The notes beneath the pieces were generated by a model. That model did not search any database, had not been told where the DNA came from, and was given only the letters and a program-made list of their open reading frames with translations. Positions 40,381-48,704 of a stretch of 64,000 nt of DNA are shown here, piece after piece. This DNA is from Candidatus Corynebacterium avicola. GTDB lineage: Bacteria; Actinomycetota; Actinomycetes; Mycobacteriales; Mycobacteriaceae. The stretch covers positions 1 through 64,000 of the forward strand of contig DXGC01000086.1 of NCBI GenBank assembly GCA_019114135.1. Reading direction: 5' to 3'. Positions within the stretch are counted from its first letter, which is position 1, and each line of letters starts with the position of its first letter. The translations under genes were made by a program, and so were the position numbers.

Positions 40381-43300
40381 ATGGCAGCGCAGGACACCGC
40401 GACCGGCGGTAAGAAACTCGTGATCGTCGAGTCCGCCACAAAGGCGAAGAAGATCCAGCGCTTCCTGGGCGACAACTACCTCGTCGACGCCTCCGTCGGC
40501 CACATCCGCGATCTCCCACGCGGCGCCGCCGACGTCCCCACCAAGTACAAGAAGGAGCCCTGGGCACGGCTCGGCGTCAACGTCGACGACGACTTCGAGC
40601 CGCTGTACGTGGTGAACCCGGACAAGAAGAAGAAGGTGTCCGAGCTCAAGGCCAAGCTCAAGCAGTCGGACGAGGTCTACCTCGCGACAGACCCCGACCG
40701 TGAGGGCGAGGCCATCGCCTGGCACCTGCTCGAGGTCCTCAAGCCCAAGGTGCCGGTGCGTCGCATGGTCTTCCACGAGATCACCGAGGCTGCGATCCGT
40801 GAGGCCGCGGACAACACCCGCGATCTCGACCACGACCTGGTCGACGCCCAGGAGACCCGCCGTGTCCTCGACCGTCTCTACGGTTACGAGGTGTCCCCGG
40901 TGCTGTGGAAGAAGGTCATGCCGCGCCTGTCGGCAGGACGCGTCCAGTCCGTAGCCACCCGCGTGATCGTCGAGCGTGAGCGCGAGCGCATGGACTTCGT
41001 CTCCGCCGAGTACTGGGACCTCACCGCCACCCTCGACGCCAGCGCTGCGGCGGCCTCGGCGTCCGGCAACGGGCAGGACGCATCAGCCAACCCGACGTCC
41101 TTCCAGGCGACCCTGTCGTCTGTCGACGGCCGACGCGTGGCCCAGGGCCGCGACTTCGGTGACGACGGAAAGATGAAGACCGGCAAGGCGCAGGCCAATG
41201 TCACCGTCATCGACAAGGCCGTCGCCGAGTCCCTGGCCGAGGGACTGACCGGCGCGTCGATGAGCGTCACCGCGGTGGAGGAGAAGCCCTACACCCGGCG
41301 TCCGTACCCGCCGTTCATGACCTCCACCCTGCAGCAGGAGGCCGGCCGGAAGCTGCACTACACCTCGGAGCGCACGATGCGTATCGCGCAGCGTCTCTAC
41401 GAGAACGGCCACATCACCTACATGCGTACCGACTCCACGACCCTGTCGAAGGCCGGCATCGACGCCGCCCGCCAGCAGGCCAGGGAGCTGTACGGACCGA
41501 CCTACGTGCACGATGCACCGCGGCAGTACAACCGCAAGGTGAAGAACAGCCAGGAGGCCCACGAGGCGATCCGTCCGGCCGGCGAGACCTTCGCCACCCC
41601 CGGCAAGCTCGCCGGGCAGCTCGACACCGAGGAGTTCAAGCTCTACGAGCTGATCTGGCAGCGCACCGTCGCCTCGCAGATGGCCGACGCCCGCGGTACC
41701 TCGATGAAGGTCACCGTCTCCGGCACCGCGACCACCGGTAACGAGGTCGACTTCCAGGCCACCGGACGCACGATCACCTTCCCGGGCTTCCTCAAGGCCT
41801 ACGTGGAGACCACGCAGACCGCCGACGGTCGCAACGTCGCCGACAACGCAGAGAAGGCACTGCCTGTGCTCGCCGAGGGCGACGGACTGACCGCCGAGCA
41901 GGTCACCGCCGACGGCCACTCCACCAACCCGCCGGCCCGCTTCACCGAGGCGTCCCTGGTCAAGACCATGGAGGAACTCGGCATCGGTCGTCCGTCGACC
42001 TATGCCTCGATCATCAACACCATCAAGGCCCGTGGCTACGTGGTCTCCCGTGGCTCCGCCCTGGTGCCCAGCTGGGTCGCCTTCGCCGTGGTGGGACTGA
42101 TGGAGCAGAGCTTCGGCTCGCTGGTGGACTACGAGTTCACCTCCTCGATGGAGGACGAGCTGGACGAGATCGCCCGCGGAGACCAGGACCGTTCCCAGTG
42201 GCTGCGTGGGTTCTACTTCGGTGACGAGAAGGCGTCCGACAACACCGCAGACTCCGTCGCGCGACTGGGCGGCCTCAAGCACCTGGTCGGCGACAACCTG
42301 GAGCAGATCGACGCCCGCAAGGTGAACTCCCTGCATCTCTTCGACGACGCCGACGGTATCCCCGTCATCGTCCGGGTCGGCCGCTACGGCCCCTACCTGG
42401 AGCGCACCAAGCCGGTGCCGGCCGGTTCCCCGGAGGGCACCGAGCCCGAGGTGCAGCGTGCGAACCTGCCGGAGTCGATGACCCCGGACGAGCTGAGCCT
42501 CGAGGTCGCCGAGAAGCTCTTCGCCACCCCGCAGGGCGGCCGCGAGGTCGGCGTGAACCCGGCCAACGGCCGGATGATCATGGCCCGTGAAGGACGCTAC
42601 GGTCCCTACGTCACCGAGAAGGTCAAGGACGACGAGGAGGCCCGGGTCACCGCCGAGGCGGAGAAGACCGTCGAGGCCGAGCGCGACGCCGATGACGCCG
42701 CCCGTGCCGAGGAGGGCAAGAAGCCGCTCAGCAGGGAGACCAAGACCGCGGAGAACCGTAAGGCCAAGCGGATCAAGGAGATCCTGGAGGAGACCCTCAA
42801 GCCGAAGACGGCGTCCCTGTTCGCCTCGATGGACCCGGCGACGGTGACCCTGGACGAGGCGCTGAAGCTGATGAGCCTGCCCCGTGAGGTCGGTGTCGAC
42901 CCCTCCGACGGTGAGATGATCACCGCCCAGAACGGCCGGTACGGTGCGTACCTGAAGAAGGGCAACGACTCCCGGTCGCTGGTGAACGAGGAACAGATCT
43001 TCACCGTCACGCTGGACGAGGCGCGCCGGATCTACGCCGAGCCGAAGCGTCGTGGCCGTGCGGCCGCGAGGCCGCCGCTGAAGCAGCTGGGCGACAACGA
43101 CGTCTCCGGCAAGCCCATGACGGTGAAGGAGGGGCGCTTCGGCGCCTACGTCACCGACGGGACGACGAACGCCTCGCTGCGTCGTGGTGACTCCCCGGAG
43201 ACCATGACCGACGCACGGGCGAATGAGCTGCTCAGTGAGCGTCGTGCCAAGGAGGCCGCCGACGGTGGCTCGGGTGGGACCAAGAAGTCGGCGAAGTCGG

Positions 43301-43410
43301 CCCGCAAGTCGCCGGCGAAGAAGTCGACCAAGAAGACCGCGAAGAAGACGACCAAGAAGGCCACGAAGTCGACCGCGAAGAAGGCCGCGGCGAAGAAGAC
43401 GGCGAAGTAG
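40381..43410 (+). CDS. topA: DNA topoisomerase I
   Basis: 1009 aa; relaxes negative supercoils. The TOPRIM domain begins VIVESATKAKKIQRFLG and has DPDREGEAIAWH. The active-site Tyr is in HITYMRTDSTTLS. The C-terminal part holds repeated topoisomerase_C-like units without zinc fingers (PVIVRVGRYGPYLE; MIMAREGRYGPYVT; MITAQNGRYGAYLK; MTVKEGRFGAYVT) and ends in a Lys/Ala/Thr-rich basic tail, as in mycobacterial TopA (Rv3646c). ATG 40381 has GGGAG 8 nt upstream; the longer starts (40312, 40354) add no conserved sequence. Confidence 0.97.
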   Translation: MAAQDTATGGKKLVIVESATKAKKIQRFLGDNYLVDASVGHIRDLPRGAADVPTKYKKEPWARLGVNVDDDFEPLYVVNPDKKKKVSELKAKLKQSDEVYLATDPDREGEAIAWHLLEVLKPKVPVRRMVFHEITEAAIREAADNTRDLDHDLVDAQETRRVLDRLYGYEVSPVLWKKVMPRLSAGRVQSVATRVIVERERERMDFVSAEYWDLTATLDASAAAASASGNGQDASANPTSFQATLSSVDGRRVAQGRDFGDDGKMKTGKAQANVTVIDKAVAESLAEGLTGASMSVTAVEEKPYTRRPYPPFMTSTLQQEAGRKLHYTSERTMRIAQRLYENGHITYMRTDSTTLSKAGIDAARQQARELYGPTYVHDAPRQYNRKVKNSQEAHEAIRPAGETFATPGKLAGQLDTEEFKLYELIWQRTVASQMADARGTSMKVTVSGTATTGNEVDFQATGRTITFPGFLKAYVETTQTADGRNVADNAEKALPVLAEGDGLTAEQVTADGHSTNPPARFTEASLVKTMEELGIGRPSTYASIINTIKARGYVVSRGSALVPSWVAFAVVGLMEQSFGSLVDYEFTSSMEDELDEIARGDQDRSQWLRGFYFGDEKASDNTADSVARLGGLKHLVGDNLEQIDARKVNSLHLFDDADGIPVIVRVGRYGPYLERTKPVPAGSPEGTEPEVQRANLPESMTPDELSLEVAEKLFATPQGGREVGVNPANGRMIMAREGRYGPYVTEKVKDDEEARVTAEAEKTVEAERDADDAARAEEGKKPLSRETKTAENRKAKRIKEILEETLKPKTASLFASMDPATVTLDEALKLMSLPREVGVDPSDGEMITAQNGRYGAYLKKGNDSRSLVNEEQIFTVTLDEARRIYAEPKRRGRAAARPPLKQLGDNDVSGKPMTVKEGRFGAYVTDGTTNASLRRGDSPETMTDARANELLSERRAKEAADGGSGGTKKSAKSARKSPAKKSTKKTAKKTTKKATKSTAKKAAAKKTAK

Positions 43411-43443
43411 GTCGGGCCGCGGGGAGGCCGCCGGTGCGGATCC

Positions 43444-44970
43444 CTACCCGCGCTCGGCGAGCGTGGAGCGGATAGGCCGGGCCAGCTGGGTCATCGACTG
43501 CCGGCCCCGCAGCTCCACCGACTTCATCACGGTCCAGCGGGCCTGCTCGGCCTCGTTGGCCTGGCGTAGCGTCGCCGCATTGGTCAGCACCCGACCGGGG
43601 GTGTCCTTGGCCAGGTCGGTCAGGCGGGCCGCGGAGTTCACCGCGTCACCGATCACCGTGTACTCGAATCGGTCCTGGGCGCCGATGTGCCCGGCCACGA
43701 CCTCTCCCACGGCCACGCCGATGCCGGCCTGCAGCTCGTGGTCCTCCAGCTCCAGGTTCAGCTCCCGGGCTGCGGTCATGGCGTGCCCGGCGATGTCGTC
43801 CAGGGGGATCGGTGCACCGAAGACGGCCAGGGCGGCGTCGCCCTCGAACTTGTTGATCATGCCGCGGTTGCGGTGCACGACCTCCACCACGCGGTCGAAG
43901 AAGCTGTTCAGCGCGCTGACCACGTGCTGCGGCTCGCGGGAGACCGCGAAGCCGGTCGAGCCGATGACGTCGACGAAGAGCACGCCCACGAAGCGGTTCT
44001 CGCCACCGAGCTCCGGCTTCTCCTCGATCGCACGGCGGGCGACCTCGTCGCCGACGTAGCGTCCGAACAGCTTGCGCACCTGCTCGCGCTCCCGCAGGCC
44101 GGCCATCATCTCGTTGAAGCCGGCCTGCAGCACGCCGATCTCAGTGGCGTCGTAGATGCGCACCTGGGCCCGGGAATCACCGCGGCGGACCCGGTTCATC
44201 GCGTACTGGAGCTCACGGATCGGGTCGACCACCGTCATCGTGGTCAGCCGGGTGCCGGAGTAACCGGTGACCAGGGCCGTCAGACTCAACGCCAGCACAC
44301 CGGGCAGGATCTCACGGGCGTCCCCGGGGAAGAAGGCGGTGGCCTGCGCCAGCACCATCAACACCACGCCGATCACCGGGACCGCCGACGTCAGGATCCA
44401 CACCATGGTGATCTGCTTCGACAGCGGGGAGATGTGCTCCTGCGGTGCCGGGCTACGGTCCAGGGCACGGGCGGCCACGGGACGGACCAGTCGCTCGGCG
44501 ACCATGAAGGTCATCAGCACCACCATCGCACCGCCGAGTATCGCGGTCACGGCGACTGTCAACGCCCAGTCCGTGGAGACCTGGTAGGCGACGACGGTGA
44601 AGATCACCACGCCGATCGCCCACAGTCCTGCGCCCAACATCGCCTGCATGGTGGGGATGCGCAGCACCAGACTCCGGATCGCCACCGGGTCGGAGGCGCC
44701 CGGGTTGCGTTGCCAGCGCAACACCGGGGCGAAGAAGTACAAGGTCATCGAGATGCCCGCGACCAGCGCGACGATGAAGTAGAGGCCGTACAGGGAGGCG
44801 GTCCTGGTGTCGACGGACACCAGCTCGTGGGCCCCACCGAGGGGCACGAGGAAGCGCAGGAACGTGGCCAGGGCAAGCGCGCCGACGACGTTCACGATCA
44901 GGACGGACAGGGCGTACAGCGGCCACGTGGTGCCCCACGCCCACTTGATGTACTGACCCAGTTTCTCCAT
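43444..44970 (-). CDS. cyaB: Membrane class III adenylate cyclase with HAMP domain
   Basis: 508 aa, homolog of Rv3645 and C. glutamicum CyaB. Six N-terminal membrane helices, a HAMP linker (DPIRELQYAMNRVRRGDSRAQVRI ... EIGVLQAGFNEMMAGL) and a C-terminal cyclase homology domain. Metal-binding Asps are in LFVDVIGSTGF and KFEGDAALAVFG; the transition-state Asn/Arg in IGDAVNSAARL. It makes the cAMP sensed by GlxR, encoded 23 kb away. ATG 44970 has TACTCT exactly 7 nt upstream (leaderless). Divergent from holB across 57 bp. Confidence 0.95.
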   Translation of the reverse strand: MEKLGQYIKWAWGTTWPLYALSVLIVNVVGALALATFLRFLVPLGGAHELVSVDTRTASLYGLYFIVALVAGISMTLYFFAPVLRWQRNPGASDPVAIRSLVLRIPTMQAMLGAGLWAIGVVIFTVVAYQVSTDWALTVAVTAILGGAMVVLMTFMVAERLVRPVAARALDRSPAPQEHISPLSKQITMVWILTSAVPVIGVVLMVLAQATAFFPGDAREILPGVLALSLTALVTGYSGTRLTTMTVVDPIRELQYAMNRVRRGDSRAQVRIYDATEIGVLQAGFNEMMAGLREREQVRKLFGRYVGDEVARRAIEEKPELGGENRFVGVLFVDVIGSTGFAVSREPQHVVSALNSFFDRVVEVVHRNRGMINKFEGDAALAVFGAPIPLDDIAGHAMTAARELNLELEDHELQAGIGVAVGEVVAGHIGAQDRFEYTVIGDAVNSAARLTDLAKDTPGRVLTNAATLRQANEAEQARWTVMKSVELRGRQSMTQLARPIRSTLAERG

Positions 44971-44977
44971 GCCCTAC

Positions 44978-44983
44978 AGAGTA
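44978..44983 (-). promoter_or_regulatory. -10 box of cyaB (leaderless)
   Basis: TACTCT on the minus strand, 7 nt before ATG 44970. Confidence 0.55.
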
Positions 44984-45013
44984 ACCGAGGCCACGGACGC
45001 GATGTCCGGGTAC

Positions 45014-45019
45014 TACACT
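45014..45019 (+). promoter_or_regulatory. -10 box of holB (leaderless)
   Basis: TACACT, 8 nt before GTG 45028; only 30 bp separate it from the divergent cyaB -10. Confidence 0.55.
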
Positions 45020-45027
45020 TGCCGGGT

Positions 45028-46374
45028 GTGACTACCGCAGCGGGCAGCATCCCAGACAGCCGTGACGACGGGGACCGGGCAGGTACCGGAGCCACCGACG
45101 TCTTCGGCGCCAACGTCCTCAGCCCGCATGTGACCGCGCCTTTGCGCGCCGCGGTGGCGGCGGCGCGCAGCAGGGTCGCCGGGGGACGTTTCGCCGAGCC
45201 CTCGGCGACCGCCGACGGGGGACAGGACGCCGCGATGACCCACTCGTGGTTGTTCACCGGCCCGCCCGGTTCCGGACGCAGCGTCGCGGCGAAGGCCTTC
45301 GCCACCGCCCTGGTCTGTGACAACCCGGACGTCATCGGTTGCGGACGCTGCGACCAGTGCCGCTCGGCGGCGGCAGGGAGCCACCCGGACATCACCTGGG
45401 TGCACACCGACGGAGTGGTGATCCAGGTGGCCGAGGCCCGCGAGGTCATCCGTACTGCCGCGGCGATGCCGACCGTGGCCCCGTGGCGCATCGTGGTCTT
45501 CGAGGATGCCGACCGCTTCAACGACTCCAGTGCCAACTCCTTGCTGAAGAGCATCGAGGAGCCGCCGGAGCGCACCGTGTTCATCCTGTGCGCCCCCAGC
45601 ACCGACCCGCAGGACATCGCGGTGACCCTGCGCTCGCGCTGCCGGCACCTGTACGTCCCCACCCCCTCGAAGCAGGAGGTCGAGGCGGTGCTGCTCGCCG
45701 ACGAGAAGCTGGGACTGTCGTCGGACCAGGCGTCGTGGGCCGCGGACGTCTCCGGTGGACACATCGGTCGTGCCCGGCACCTTGCCTCGCAGGACACCGC
45801 CCGGCAGAAGCGGGCGACCGCCTTGCGGCTGCCGGGTTTGGTCTACGAGGGGGCCCGGGCGTACCAGTTCATCACCGAGCTGGTGAAGACGGCGACGGAG
45901 GAGGCCGCGGCATCGGTCGCCGACCGTGAGGCCAAGGAGGTCGCGGAACTGGAGAGCGCACTGGGTATGGGTGCCAGGGGACGCGGCGTGGCCAAGGCGC
46001 AGGTCGGCTCGGCCGGTCAGATCAAGGAGCTGGAGAAGGAGCAGAAGAACCGGCGCACCCGGTTGCTGCGGGACTCACTGGACCTGGCGCTGATCGACAT
46101 CGCCGGGTTGTACCGGGACGCGATGATGCTCGCCGCCTCCGCGGTCGACGAGACTGACGAGACTGCCGAGTCTGTGGCCCCGGTCGGTGGTTTCCTGCAC
46201 CCGGACCAGTCGAAGGTCTCCGGTGAGCTCGCCCGACGCAACAGTGCGGATTCGTTGGTGCGCTGCATCGACGCGGTGTCGGAATGCCGGACGACCCTCG
46301 GTTTCAACGTGAAGCCGGAGGTCGCGTTGACGGCGATGGTGGGCCGGTTGAAGGAGTGCTGCGGGCAGGCCTAG
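45028..46374 (+). CDS. holB: DNA polymerase III subunit delta'
   Basis: 448 aa from GTG 45028; the 895-aa ORF-track frame opens inside the antisense of cyaB and is not real upstream. AAA+ clamp-loader subunit: Walker A-like FTGPPGSGRSVAAKAFA (with R for K), zinc-binding CDNPDVIGCGRCDQC, sensor region VVFEDADRFNDSSANSLLKSIEEPPERTVFILCA and the arginine finger SRCRH. It loads the beta clamp. The C-terminal part has short DET repeats (VDETDETAESV). No terminator is evident before tRNA-Thr. Confidence 0.95.
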   Translation: MTTAAGSIPDSRDDGDRAGTGATDVFGANVLSPHVTAPLRAAVAAARSRVAGGRFAEPSATADGGQDAAMTHSWLFTGPPGSGRSVAAKAFATALVCDNPDVIGCGRCDQCRSAAAGSHPDITWVHTDGVVIQVAEAREVIRTAAAMPTVAPWRIVVFEDADRFNDSSANSLLKSIEEPPERTVFILCAPSTDPQDIAVTLRSRCRHLYVPTPSKQEVEAVLLADEKLGLSSDQASWAADVSGGHIGRARHLASQDTARQKRATALRLPGLVYEGARAYQFITELVKTATEEAAASVADREAKEVAELESALGMGARGRGVAKAQVGSAGQIKELEKEQKNRRTRLLRDSLDLALIDIAGLYRDAMMLAASAVDETDETAESVAPVGGFLHPDQSKVSGELARRNSADSLVRCIDAVSECRTTLGFNVKPEVALTAMVGRLKECCGQA

Positions 46375-46405
46375 AGCGGGTTTGTTCACTTGCGCGCGGG
46401 TCCGC

Positions 46406-46411
46406 TAGGAT
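46406..46411 (+). promoter_or_regulatory. Promoter of tRNA-Thr (-10)
   Basis: TAGGAT 10 bp before the tRNA 5' end, with TTGTTC as -35 18 bp further upstream (46382-46387). Confidence 0.5.
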
Positions 46412-46421
46412 ATTCGCCTGT

Positions 46422-46494
46422 GCCGCTTTAGCTCAGTCGGCAGAGCGTTTCACTCGTAATGAAAAGGTCGCGAGTTCGATTCTCGCAAGCGGCT
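46422..46494 (+). tRNA. tRNA-Thr (anticodon CGT)
   Basis: Begins GCCGCTTTAGCTCAGTCGG, with acceptor stem GCCGCTT/AAGCGGC, D-loop TCAGTCGGC, anticodon stem TTTCA/TGAAA around CTCGTAA (anticodon CGT, codon ACG) and T arm CGAGTTCGATTCTCG. Discriminator U; CCA not encoded. Confidence 0.96.
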
Positions 46495-46503
46495 CTGTGG
46501 AGA

Positions 46504-46534
46504 ACCCCCGGAACGACGACAGTCGCCCGGGGGT
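46504..46534 (+). terminator. Terminator after tRNA-Thr
   Basis: ACCCCCGG/CCGGGGGT stem (8 bp), 15-nt loop, then CTTTTC. Confidence 0.8.
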
Positions 46535-46602
46535 CTTTTCGTGTCCGGGGCGCCTGCTACTACTTGTTCAGGTACGGGAGACGGCAGAAAGGAGCACGCC
46601 AC

Positions 46603-47373
46603 ATGGTCATGGGGCCGACCCACGCGATGTCCGGGGCCGCGGCCGGGGCGGTGGTCGCGGTGGCCACCGCCGAGCTGACCTCGCAGCCGGTCACGGCCTC
46701 GGCAGCGGGTGTGCTCATCGGGGTGACTGCCGGTGCGGCGATCCTGCCGGACCTGGACCACCCCTCCGGCACGGCTGCCCGGGTCCTGGGGCCGGTCAGC
46801 CGGCTGCTGGCGGTGTTCGTCAACCGGGCCTCGGCGATGATCGCCGAGATCACCGGTGCGAAGGGACGCACCGTCGGCGGTCACCGTACCGCCACGCACA
46901 CCCTGCTGTTCGCTGTCTTCCTCGCCGCCGTGACGTGGACGGCGGTGAGTCTGGGCAGGCAGAACCTCACCCTGGCCATCTTCGCCTCGCTGGTGCTGCT
47001 GGCCCTGCATTCCCTGGCCCGACCGTGGGCAAGAACCTGGGGAGCAGTGGGGTCGGTCGTGGTCGCTGCCGGACTCACGCTGCTCATCGCCCGTGACATG
47101 CCGGAGATGTTGTCGGCACCGGTGGTGGCCACGGCGGTGGGCGTCGGGTGTGTGACCCACTGCGTGGGGGACGCGGTGACCCGCAGCGGGGTGCCGTTGT
47201 TCGCCCCACTGGTCCCGGTCGGCGGTGACCGCTGGGGGTCGGTGCACCTGCTGCCCGGCCCTTTGAGGATCAGGGCGTCCGGTCCCGGCGACAGCCTGGT
47301 CATGGTGGCCTGTATCGCGGCGCTGGTGTTCGTGCTGGTCCAGGGATGGAACCGGGGTCTGATCGTGGCGTGA
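46603..47373 (+). CDS. YdjM/DUF457-type membrane metal-dependent hydrolase
   Basis: 256 aa from ATG 46603 (GGAG 8 nt upstream); the ORF-track start at 46459 lies inside the tRNA. Conserved metal-ligand motifs of the family: GPTHAMSGAA, ILPDLDHPSG and GHRTATHTLLFA, between about six membrane helices. In E. coli YdjM is LexA-controlled; the substrate is unknown. No LexA box is seen here. Confidence 0.85.
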   Translation: MVMGPTHAMSGAAAGAVVAVATAELTSQPVTASAAGVLIGVTAGAAILPDLDHPSGTAARVLGPVSRLLAVFVNRASAMIAEITGAKGRTVGGHRTATHTLLFAVFLAAVTWTAVSLGRQNLTLAIFASLVLLALHSLARPWARTWGAVGSVVVAAGLTLLIARDMPEMLSAPVVATAVGVGCVTHCVGDAVTRSGVPLFAPLVPVGGDRWGSVHLLPGPLRIRASGPGDSLVMVACIAALVFVLVQGWNRGLIVA

Positions 47374-47452
47374 CGGGTACGCTGGACACCAATTTCTTTC
47401 AGACTGATCCCGACTGATCCCCAGAGTCCGCTGATGCAGCAGGAGGTTCACC

Positions 47453-48019
47453 ATGTCATTGCCGAGCGCGCCCGCCGACCGTTTCCGCGAGGTCGCCGCA
47501 GGCTTCACCGCCCAGACCGAAAACGTCGACTGGGACGCGCAGACACCGTGCAGTGAATGGCAGGCCCGGAATCTGATCGGCCACCTCATCAGCTGGTTCG
47601 GTCCCGCCCTCGAGGACGTCGGGGTCGACATCGAACTCACTGCCGACCGGACGCAGGATCCGGGCGCGGCCTGGGCGGAGTTTGCCGCGCTGGTCCAGCA
47701 GACCCTCGACGACCCCGAGAAGTCCGAGGCACTGGTCACCCGTGGCCCCGTCCCCGGACAGTCACTGACCCGCAACGCCACCGCGTTCTTCATCCCCGAC
47801 GTCTTCATGCACACCTGGGACCTGGCCCGGTCCCAGGGGCGGGACGTGGAGCTGGACGAGGAATTCGCGGAGAAGAACCTGGCCGGGCTGCGGTCGTTGG
47901 GGGAGCAGCTGCAGGCCCGCGGGCAGTTCGGTCCGCCGATCGAGGCGCCGGCCGATGCGAGCGCCACCATCCGTCTCATGGCGTATGTGGGACGCGACCC
48001 GAAATTCGGGCTTAGCTAG
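47453..48019 (+). CDS. TIGR03086-type mycothiol/DinB-fold protein
   Basis: 188 aa of the mycothiol-dependent maleylpyruvate isomerase-like superfamily. Motifs: TPCSEWQARNLIGHLISWF (the P-C-S-x-W ... H-L signature) and FIPDVFMHTWDLARSQGRDVELD with the second metal His. Such proteins are thought to use mycothiol or act as metal-dependent S-transferases; the substrate is unknown. AGGAGG lies 6 nt before the ATG. A terminator-like hairpin follows. Confidence 0.88.
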   Translation: MSLPSAPADRFREVAAGFTAQTENVDWDAQTPCSEWQARNLIGHLISWFGPALEDVGVDIELTADRTQDPGAAWAEFAALVQQTLDDPEKSEALVTRGPVPGQSLTRNATAFFIPDVFMHTWDLARSQGRDVELDEEFAEKNLAGLRSLGEQLQARGQFGPPIEAPADASATIRLMAYVGRDPKFGLS

Positions 48020-48049
48020 AACTATGCGTTAGACCCCCACACACGAGAA

Positions 48050-48085
48050 AACCCCGTCGGGACCGGCAGCGGCCCGTACGGGGTT
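48050..48085 (+). terminator. Terminator after the DinB-fold gene
   Basis: Outer stem AACCCCGT/ACGGGGTT with an inner CGGG/CCCG, flanked by GAGAA...GATCTC. Confidence 0.65.
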
Positions 48086-48317
48086 GATCTCATGACCCGG
48101 TCGATGGGGACCGGGCGCCCGATTGATCTGGCGGTGAGGGCAGTGGCGATGGCATCGACAAGGACGGGACCGTCCTTTCGGATTCGGTGATCCGGACAGC
48201 ACGGTTACCTGGCTGGCACCCGTGAAGCTGCCTCACTGTGAACATCGCGAGCGGGCCAGAGGCGTTACGGGGTCGGAACAATCCCTAGCGGAAACGCACC
48301 GCGGGTCGACCACAGGG
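48086..48317. other. Intergenic region before yccF, no gene seen
   Basis: About 230 bp. A small perfect hairpin AAGGACG-GGAC-CGTCCTT (48160-48177) could terminate either strand. No promoter or riboswitch could be recognised. Confidence 0.4.
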
Positions 48318-48704
48318 TCACTTCCGGGCGGGGACGACCTCGGTGCCGAAGGGGAAGCACGTCACCGGGATCATCTTGATGTTCGCCCAGGCCATCGGCA
48401 GCCCGATGATCGTCAGCGCCAGCGGGATCGACGTCAGCACGTGGCCGATCGCCAGCCACCAACCGGCGATGATGAACCAGATGACGTTGCCGATGCCGGC
48501 GGCGACACTGGTGCGCTCAGACTGCACGACATCGCGTCCGAACGGCCAGATCACGTATCCGGCGATGCGGAAGGACGCCAGACCGAAGGGGATGGTGACG
48601 ATGAGGATGCAGGCGAGGATTCCCGCCAGCGTGTAGGCGAGGAACAGCCAGAATCCGGAGAGTACCAGCCAGATGACGTTGAGGATCAGTCGCAGGAAAC
48701 TCAT
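48318..48704 (-). CDS. YccF-domain membrane protein
   Basis: 128 aa with a duplicated YccF unit: RLILNVIWLVLSGFWLFLAYTLAGIL...TIPFGLASFRIAGYVIWPFGRDVV, then GIGNVIWFIIAGWWLAIGHVLTSIPLALTIIGLPMAWANIKMIPVTCFPFGTEVV. About four membrane helices. The function is unknown (inner membrane). It overlaps the acyl-CoA oxidase-like gene by 4 bp (ATGA), so it is translationally coupled to it. Confidence 0.9.
   Translation of the reverse strand: MSFLRLILNVIWLVLSGFWLFLAYTLAGILACILIVTIPFGLASFRIAGYVIWPFGRDVVQSERTSVAAGIGNVIWFIIAGWWLAIGHVLTSIPLALTIIGLPMAWANIKMIPVTCFPFGTEVVPARK

Noticed and set aside
43687-45027. N-terminal 447 residues of the 895-aa ORF ending in holB
   Set aside because: This part is antisense to the adenylate cyclase, Gly/His/Gln-rich and without homology; holB starts at GTG 45028.
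46459-46602. Upstream extension of the YdjM-like gene into tRNA-Thr
   Set aside because: It would start inside the tRNA and cross its terminator; ATG 46603 has a good RBS.
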